Shown: positions 7,420 to 11,531 of the stretch, piece by piece
How positions within the stretch are numbered: position 1 is the stretch's first letter
Layout: every line of letters begins with the position of its first letter
Origin: GWF2-38-69 sp037127655
Lineage (GTDB): Bacteria > Verrucomicrobiota > Lentisphaeria > Victivallales > GWF2-38-69
Length of the DNA: 11,531 nt
Assembly (NCBI GenBank): GCA_037127655.1
Contig: JBAXXY010000091.1
Coordinates: forward strand, 1 to 11,531
Reading direction: 5' to 3'
Position numbers and translations under genes: made by a program
Notes under the pieces: generated by a model
Told to the model about the DNA's origin: nothing
What the model saw: only the letters and a program-made list of their open reading frames with translations
The model's database searches: none

Positions 7420-8424
7420 TTATTTACCTCTGGCTCTTCCAACTTTCAATTTAAGAATTTGAAGTAATTCATCTGTATTTACCTTCAAAGATGCGCTGAT
7501 AGGAACAATCTGTGTGTCGTAAACTTCCTCTTTGAATCTTTCCAAATTCTCTTTGGAGTCAAACAAATCCATCTTGTTTGCCGCAATCAAAGAAGGTCTC
7601 AAAGACAAACCCTTCATATACAATTCAAGTTCATTCTTTAGAGAATTGTAATTCTCAAGAGGATCCATCCCTTCCTGTCCGGACATATCTATTACATACA
7701 ATAGAAGTTTAGTCCTTTCGATATGCTTCAGAAAACTGTGACCAAGTCCAACATTGTTATGAGCTCCATCTATGAGACCTGGAATGTCAGCGATGGAAAG
7801 TCTGGTAAAATCATCAAAATCTACGGTGCCAAGTATCGGATGTAGAGTTGTAAATGGATATGCCGCCACTTTTGGTTTTGCCGCGGAAACGGCCCCTAGT
7901 AAAGTTGATTTACCGGCATTTGGAAATCCTACTAGTCCTATATCTGCTATTGTTTTAAGTTCTAGTTCAAAATGCCTTACTTCGCCTTTCGTGCCAGGGT
8001 CACTTCTTCGAGGAGCTCTATTTGTGCTTGAAGCAAAATGGATGTTACCTCTTCCGCCTCTCCCGCCTTGAGCTAAAACAAACTTTTTACCTGTTTCCTC
8101 AATATCACAGACAATTTTCTTTTCGTCATCCAGATCTTTGACAATTGTTCCTGGAGGAACTTTCAAAAAAATGTCTTTCCCGCACTTCCCATATTGATCT
8201 TTACCCTTACCATTCTCGCCTCTTTCGGCCGCATAGTTAGTCTGATACACAAAGTCAACAAGCGTCTGCTCATTGGTTTCTGCAATCATTATAACGCTTC
8301 CGCCATTACCGCCGTCGCCGCCGTTAGGTCCGCCGTAGGGTATATATTTTTCTCTTCTGAAGCTTGTGCAGCCATTGCCGCCGTCGCCGGCTCTCACAGT
8401 TATTCTTACTTTATCTACAAACAT
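7420..8424 (-). CDS. obg: Obg-family ribosome-assembly GTPase
   Basis: Obg (ObgE/CgtA) binds the 50S subunit and acts in late ribosome assembly and in stress and ppGpp responses. The 334-residue protein has the glycine-rich Obg domain (1-158; RAGDGGNGCTSFRREKY at 11-27, GGPNGGDGGNGG at 31-42), then the G domain: G1 GFPNAGKS (166-173), switch region YPFTT (189-193), G3 DIPG (213-216), G4 NKMD (283-286) and G5 SAS (310-312). It ends right after the G domain and lacks the C-terminal OCT domain found in E. coli and Bacillus Obg; short forms of this length occur in Chlamydia. AGGAG (8431-8435) lies six bases before ATG 8424. An intrinsic terminator stands just upstream of that site, so expression depends on read-through or a promoter I cannot see. 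Confidence 0.97.
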   Translation of the reverse strand: MFVDKVRITVRAGDGGNGCTSFRREKYIPYGGPNGGDGGNGGSVIMIAETNEQTLVDFVYQTNYAAERGENGKGKDQYGKCGKDIFLKVPPGTIVKDLDDEKKIVCDIEETGKKFVLAQGGRGGRGNIHFASSTNRAPRRSDPGTKGEVRHFELELKTIADIGLVGFPNAGKSTLLGAVSAAKPKVAAYPFTTLHPILGTVDFDDFTRLSIADIPGLIDGAHNNVGLGHSFLKHIERTKLLLYVIDMSGQEGMDPLENYNSLKNELELYMKGLSLRPSLIAANKMDLFDSKENLERFKEEVYDTQIVPISASLKVNTDELLQILKLKVGRARGK

Positions 8425-8440
8425 AAAACTCTCCTAAAAC

Positions 8441-8463
8441 AAAAAAACCCAGCAAACGCCGGG
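8441..8463 (-). terminator. Intrinsic terminator between rpmA and obg
   Basis: Read on the minus strand, CCCGGC-GTTT-GCTGGG forms a six-pair stem with one G-U pair and a four-base loop (8448-8463), followed at once by seven T (8441-8447). It lies 31 bases after the rpmA stop codon and only five bases before the obg ribosome-binding site. On the plus strand the same arms contain an A-C mismatch, so it is directional. It should end most transcripts coming from tpiA, secG and rpmA. Confidence 0.75.
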
Positions 8464-8480
8464 CTCTTTTTCGCGTGATA

Positions 8481-8496
8481 TTTACAAAAAACTATT
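8481..8496. repeat. 16-base repeat, copy at the rpmA 3' end
   Basis: TTTACAAAAAACTATT here is identical to 8831-8846. On the minus strand it reads AATAGTTTTTTGTAAA; it overlaps the rpmA stop codon and supplies a second in-frame stop (TAA TAG). The other copy carries the secG stop codon. Confidence 0.6.
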
Positions 8497-8743
8497 AAAC
8501 CTGTTCAATGATGCTAACTTTTCTTTGTCTTTTATTAAACTCAACTACGCCGTCTTTAAGCGCAAATAGAGTAAAATCACGACCGCAACCAACATTTTTT
8601 CCAGGGTGAAATTTTGTTCCGCGTTGACGAATTATTATACTACCTGCAGGAATTAATTCGCCACCGTAAGCTTTTACACCTAAGAACTTAGGTTTGCTAT
8701 CACGACCGTTCCTACTACTTGATTGACCTTTTTTATGTGCCAT
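8495..8743 (-). CDS. rpmA: 50S ribosomal protein L27
   Basis: L27 is a large-subunit protein whose flexible N-terminus reaches toward the peptidyl-transferase centre and helps place tRNA. The 82-residue sequence is typical: MAHKKGQSSSRNGRDS at the start, LGVKAYGGE, IIIRQRGTKFHPG, GCGRDFTLFALKDG in the core. I set the start at ATG 8743 because the conserved MAHKKG begins there and GGAGG (8749-8753) lies five bases upstream. A TTG at 8755 would add four residues but overlaps that binding site. There is no cleavable N-terminal extension of the Firmicutes type. The gene lacks its usual upstream neighbour rplU; secG is there instead. It ends in tandem stops TAA TAG and is followed by a strong terminator. 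Confidence 0.97.
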   Translation of the reverse strand: MAHKKGQSSSRNGRDSKPKFLGVKAYGGELIPAGSIIIRQRGTKFHPGKNVGCGRDFTLFALKDGVVEFNKRQRKVSIIEQV

Positions 8744-8748
8744 AATGA

Positions 8749-8753
8749 CCTCC
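8749..8753 (-). promoter_or_regulatory. rpmA Shine-Dalgarno site that fixes the start
   Basis: GGAGG on the minus strand is five bases from ATG 8743. It overlaps the alternative TTG start at 8755 and so excludes that longer reading. Confidence 0.85.
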
Positions 8754-8767
8754 AAAACATGTATATT

Positions 8768-8791
8768 CCTAAGAGACTAAGAATTCTTAGG
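8768..8791 (-). promoter_or_regulatory. Palindrome and nested hairpins in the rpmA leader
   Basis: The plus strand carries CCTAAGA (8768-8774) and TCTTAGG (8785-8791), and inside them the perfect 14-base palindrome CTAAGAATTCTTAG (8777-8790). In the rpmA transcript the first arm, CCTAAGA, can pair with either of two later copies of TCTTAG, giving two mutually exclusive hairpins about 15 bases before the ribosome-binding site. No T-run follows, so it is not an intrinsic terminator. It may be a protein-binding operator or an RNA leader element, or an accident of AT-rich DNA. Confidence 0.4.
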
Positions 8792-8830
8792 ATATTGCAA
8801 AATTAATAAATTACAAACAACGATTTGTTT

Positions 8831-8846
8831 TTTACAAAAAACTATT
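8831..8846. repeat. 16-base repeat, copy at the secG 3' end
   Basis: This is identical to 8481-8496 at the rpmA end. Here the minus-strand TAG is the secG stop codon itself, followed by TTTTTTGTAAA. With the next bases it makes a 16-base inverted repeat, GTTTTTT-AC-AAAAAAC on the plus strand (8827-8842). Confidence 0.6.
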
Positions 8847-9213
8847 TCTTAACCGAAGTATCGGCAGTTGGTATTAGAACATTAGCAGAAGCGTTAACCA
8901 AGGGGAGAGCATTCGATGATGTCGTCTGCTGAGCAAGGAGATTATTCAATGACGAATCATTCTGCCTTACAATACCCCTACCGGAAATGACGGCTAAAGC
9001 CAAAGTTACTACCAAAAATATTGTTGCAAAAACAACTGTAAGTTTGCTTAGATGAGAACTAGCATGAGCGCCAAACAAAGAGTCCGATCCGCCGCCACCG
9101 AAAGTTGTCCCCAAACCGCCGCCTTTTTTTGACTGCTGTACCAAAACCAAAGCAATAATCAAAATGGCTACCAATACATCAAATACAGTTAAAATTGTGA
9201 TAATAATTCCCAT
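8842..9213 (-). CDS. secG: Preprotein translocase subunit SecG
   Basis: SecG is the small accessory subunit of the SecYEG channel in the inner membrane. The 123-residue protein has two membrane helices (about 3-25 and 58-79) joined by the family's signature loop: LVLVQQSKKGGGLGTTFGGG (22-41), then SDSLFGA. A polar tail of about 40 residues rich in Ser, Asn and Thr follows and is poorly conserved in the family. The gene lies 22 bases after tpiA, a frequent pairing in bacteria. A good AGGAG overlaps the tpiA stop but is about 18 bases from ATG 9213, longer than usual; an in-frame TAG prevents a longer reading, so this ATG is kept. Confidence 0.93.
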   Translation of the reverse strand: MGIIITILTVFDVLVAILIIALVLVQQSKKGGGLGTTFGGGGSDSLFGAHASSHLSKLTVVFATIFLVVTLALAVISGRGIVRQNDSSLNNLLAQQTTSSNALPLVNASANVLIPTADTSVKK

Positions 9214-9230
9214 AATAATTACTAAAAAAG

Positions 9231-9238
9231 TCTCCTTA
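9231..9238 (-). promoter_or_regulatory. Distant Shine-Dalgarno of secG overlapping the tpiA stop codon
   Basis: TAAGGAGA on the minus strand contains the tpiA stop TAA followed by GGAG. It lies about 18 bases before the secG ATG, too far for ideal use. The same 12 bases TAAGTAAGGAGA also precede tpiA (10007-10018). Stop-codon overlap suggests that ribosomes finishing tpiA could re-engage for secG. Confidence 0.4.
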
Positions 9239-10003
9239 CTTAACAGCGTTTGCTATGAGATTATAGAAAACTTCTACTTCAAGGCTTGCGCCTCCAACCA
9301 AAGCTCCATCTATATCTTTCTGATTCATAAGCTCATTACTATTATCAGGCTTAACTGATCCGCCGTATTGAATTATCACTTTTTCTGCTACTTCAGTACC
9401 GTAGGCGTCAGTTAAAAGTTTTCTTATTAGCGCATGAACTTCCTGAGCTTGAGCAGGGCTGGCTGTTTTGCCTGTCCCGATAGCCCAGACAGGTTCGTAC
9501 GCAATTGTAGTCTTAACTATTTCTTCCGCAGTCAGACCTGAAAGTGAACCTTTTGTCTGAGTAGTGATTACACTATTCATTCTTCCCGACTCGCGTTCTT
9601 CAAGAGTTTCACCTATGCAGACAATTGGGAGGACGCCTGAAGAAAGAGCTTTCTTAGCTTTTGCATTAATCAACGCATCAGTTTCGGCATGATACTGTCT
9701 TCTTTCGCTGTGTCCAACTATTGCGTATTGCACGCCGATATCGAGCAACATCTTAGCAGAAACTTCGCCAGTGTATGCTCCACTGTCTTTTGCTGAAATA
9801 TCCTGAGAGCCAATTGCTATATTTGAACCCTTTAATACTTTTGATGAAGTTTCAAGAGCTGTAAATGCTGGGCATACAGCTATGTTGAGTTTACCCTCAA
9901 ACGATGCAAGCTTTGCTTTAAGTTCAACAAGTAGTTTTTCAGCTTCGCTGGCGGTTTTATTCATCTTCCAATTACCGGCTATAAAAAGCATTCTCTTTTT
10001 CAT
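9236..10003 (-). CDS. tpiA: Triosephosphate isomerase
   Basis: This glycolytic enzyme interconverts dihydroxyacetone phosphate and glyceraldehyde 3-phosphate in the cytoplasm. The 255-residue protein has every catalytic landmark: GNWKMN with Asn11 and Lys13, AIVGHSERR with His98, AYEPVWAIGTGK with Glu170 as catalytic base and the mobile loop 6 after it (about 171-180), and YGGSVKPDN for phosphate binding near the end. Its length is normal. AGGAGA lies six bases before ATG 10003, which supports this start over Met5. It is the first gene of the tpiA-secG-rpmA group, 97 bases downstream of the glycoside hydrolase gene. Confidence 0.98.
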   Translation of the reverse strand: MKKRMLFIAGNWKMNKTASEAEKLLVELKAKLASFEGKLNIAVCPAFTALETSSKVLKGSNIAIGSQDISAKDSGAYTGEVSAKMLLDIGVQYAIVGHSERRQYHAETDALINAKAKKALSSGVLPIVCIGETLEERESGRMNSVITTQTKGSLSGLTAEEIVKTTIAYEPVWAIGTGKTASPAQAQEVHALIRKLLTDAYGTEVAEKVIIQYGGSVKPDNSNELMNQKDIDGALVGGASLEVEVFYNLIANAVK

Positions 10004-10032
10004 TAGATCTCCTTACTTATTTGTTTAATTAG

Positions 10033-10068
10033 AAATAAATTCCAGAATATAGCTTAAATAATTTATTT
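10033..10068 (-). promoter_or_regulatory. Possible tpiA promoter inside a 9-bp inverted repeat
   Basis: On the minus strand TATATT (10046-10051) matches five of six bases of a -10 box, about 40 bases before the tpiA start; the -35 region at the matching distance is poor. A perfect inverted repeat, AAATAAATT (10033-10041) and AATTTATTT (10060-10068), brackets it. The arms are pure A and T, so chance is a real alternative. Confidence 0.25.
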
Positions 10069-10100
10069 TACGATTAAAGAAGGCAAATAAAAGTCCAGCG

Positions 10101-11531
10101 CTAAAAGTAATAAGGAAATTCAGTAATCCTCAGATGAGTACAGCCAAAAGGCATTAATTCTATAGTTGTTTCAGGTAAAAAAACCTGAACAGGACTAATG
10201 GGAGCATCTCCTGCGATACAAATATTCTTATTCCATTCTGGGATTTGCTTGGCTTTTATCTTAAGCGATGAAGGATAATTAGTAAAGCTGAATGGAATTT
10301 CCTCATCAAGACACTTTTCGCTATATTCTATTTCAGAATTTATATTCAAAGCATAATTCCATGAGGATTCCGGGTAAATTTCATAGTCACAGTGAGGAAA
10401 CTCTCTGTAAAGTTTATCCTGATTTACAACTTTTCTTTCTTCCTCTACCTTCAAAGAATAGACAAGCGGACCTCTCTTCAATGTAACGGCATTATTATAT
10501 CTGTGCTCAATTTCAATGTCCATATTAAGTCTGACTTCAATCTCAGTCGGGGTTTGAGAATTAATATCAAGTTTGTAATAAGTTCCGCTATCTGTGACTT
10601 TGCATGTCTTTTCATCTATCGTTAATTCAGCCACTTTGCACCATTCAGGAATTCTGACATATAAAGGGAAGCTAGCTTCCTTTTCTGATTCGATAACGAA
10701 TTTGAGTTTATTTTTGAAAGGATAATCAGTTATCAGTCTGATTTTTGTTTTAATGCCGTTTATATCAGTACTGAGTTCAGAAGGAGCAAATGCTGTTACA
10801 GCAATGCCATTATCCTGAGTTTTCATCCAAAGGGAGGCGACAAACTTTGGCCATCCTTGATGGAAGTTTGATGTGCAGCAGCCGAAATGAGGCTCTAGGC
10901 CATAAATATTTGCATCAGGGTCGTTGGTATTCCACGGCATTGCTTTATTGATACAGCATTCGATTTGGTTAACTTGCTGATCGTATTGGTGAGCCCACAT
11001 GTCACGGGTAAAAAATGCCGGCAGGGAATTGAATGCAATCTTCTCAAGCCTGTCAGAATATTTCACATCACCAAAAATCTGAACAAGGTGTTCGAGCGAA
11101 TACATATACTCGACTGCCGAGCAGAGTTCTGTTCCTCTAGTTGGACTTTTTCCAGCTAGACACTCGTCTCCGGTAAAAGTTCCAACTACTGTCCCATGAT
11201 GTTTGTCCAGCAAGTCTATTATATTGTCGGTAGCAAGTTTATCGTTCTTATCGCCTGTCAATCTCGACATAAGGCCATAAGCTTTGACAGCCATGGCATT
11301 ATTAACTATGTGACTCATGAAGTTCCAGCCACCCTTAGGTGTAGCCTCAGTCATAGGCCATGAATTAAAGAAGGTTTTCCATCCGAAACCCTGTGCTTCG
11401 AGTTTGACTACTAAATCCAAAAGCCATTGTTCAGGCGCTTTTTCATAAAGCCAATATATAGCAATTATTGCTTCAAACCATCTGGCCTGGCCCCAGTCGA
11501 AAAGCGGAACCCAGTTTATCGCTGAATTTAT
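10101..11531 (-). CDS. DUF1680/GH127-type glycoside hydrolase, 5' end outside the window
   Basis: The family includes beta-L-arabinofuranosidases that act on plant or glycoprotein arabinosides. The frame is open to the window edge, giving 476 residues; family members are usually near 600-650, so an N-terminal part is missing. The ATG-like TTG at 11420 is not the true start, because the 37 residues before it (with NWVPLFDWGQARWFE) belong to the family. Numbered from the window edge, the (alpha/alpha)6 barrel carries a candidate acid/base Glu123 (GDE), the pair Glu135 and Cys137 (TELC), and Cys218-Cys219 (FGCCTSN). These match the zinc-cysteine site of Bifidobacterium HypBA1. A beta-sandwich C-terminus follows, with KRGPLVYSL. 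The exact substrate cannot be told. It ends 97 bases before tpiA. Confidence 0.88.
   Translation of the reverse strand: MNSAINWVPLFDWGQARWFEAIIAIYWLYEKAPEQWLLDLVVKLEAQGFGWKTFFNSWPMTEATPKGGWNFMSHIVNNAMAVKAYGLMSRLTGDKNDKLATDNIIDLLDKHHGTVVGTFTGDECLAGKSPTRGTELCSAVEYMYSLEHLVQIFGDVKYSDRLEKIAFNSLPAFFTRDMWAHQYDQQVNQIECCINKAMPWNTNDPDANIYGLEPHFGCCTSNFHQGWPKFVASLWMKTQDNGIAVTAFAPSELSTDINGIKTKIRLITDYPFKNKLKFVIESEKEASFPLYVRIPEWCKVAELTIDEKTCKVTDSGTYYKLDINSQTPTEIEVRLNMDIEIEHRYNNAVTLKRGPLVYSLKVEEERKVVNQDKLYREFPHCDYEIYPESSWNYALNINSEIEYSEKCLDEEIPFSFTNYPSSLKIKAKQIPEWNKNICIAGDAPISPVQVFLPETTIELMPFGCTHLRITEFPYYF

Noticed and set aside
8290..8390. Cluster of CCG/GCC triplets that looks like a short tandem repeat
   Set aside because: It is the complement of glycine codons in the conserved GGDGGNGG part of Obg.
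7772..8478. Plus-strand frames opposite obg
   Set aside because: They mirror the glycine-rich Obg domain and the G domain, which explains their Pro- and Ala-rich products.
8743..8755. TTG start for rpmA adding four residues
   Set aside because: It overlaps the GGAGG site, and the conserved L27 sequence begins at ATG 8743.
8756..8841. Separate promoter or terminator in the secG-rpmA gap
   Set aside because: TTGTTT followed by CAATAT is a weak match and the AT-rich hairpin beside it lacks a proper T-run; I kept only the palindrome.
10101..11420. Glycoside hydrolase starting at TTG 11420
   Set aside because: The same frame stays open to the window edge and the extra residues fit the family, so the gene is cut by the window and does not start there.

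Overview
The window is AT-rich bacterial chromosome and densely coding. It holds eleven protein genes, ten on the minus strand and one on the plus strand. I see no rRNA, tRNA, CRISPR array, insertion sequence or prophage gene. No gene-free stretch exceeds 300 bases; the longest is 195 bases (6635-6829). An LpxD acyltransferase, a Skp/OmpH-type periplasmic chaperone and an MsbA-like exporter show a diderm organism that makes lipid A. The OmpH N-terminus after the signal peptide (VIDMEKVFTEYYKTK), the short Obg without a C-terminal OCT domain and the GH127-type glycosidase fit the PVC group, perhaps Lentisphaerota or a neighbour. That placement is inferred from family resemblance and is only tentative.

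Region 1 (41-6634, minus strand) looks like one operon of five genes. It is transcribed from a recognisable promoter near 6680-6707, in the order sugar aminotransferase (DegT family), MsbA-like ABC exporter, OmpH/Skp chaperone, lpxD, mutL. Gaps within it are 12, 21, 12 and 48 bases. Four genes build, flip or chaperone outer-envelope material; the last is the mismatch-repair protein MutL, which carries the intact endonuclease motif.

Region 2 (6635-7417) is a divergent intergenic region followed by the only plus-strand gene. It encodes a helical protein of 195 residues that I do not recognise. Its stop codon lies two bases from the stop codon of the converging obg gene.

Region 3 (7420-10003, minus strand) is a housekeeping cluster in transcription order tpiA, secG, rpmA, obg. 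An intrinsic terminator sits between rpmA and obg, right in front of the obg ribosome-binding site. The rpmA leader can fold into two competing hairpins. The usual partner of rpmA, rplU, is absent.

Region 4 (10101-11531, minus strand) is a DUF1680/GH127-type glycoside hydrolase whose 5' end lies beyond the window edge.

Most of the window is ordinary core genome. The least explained items are the plus-strand orphan, the obg attenuator-like terminator, the rpmA leader, and the pairing of a nucleotide-sugar aminotransferase with lpxD.
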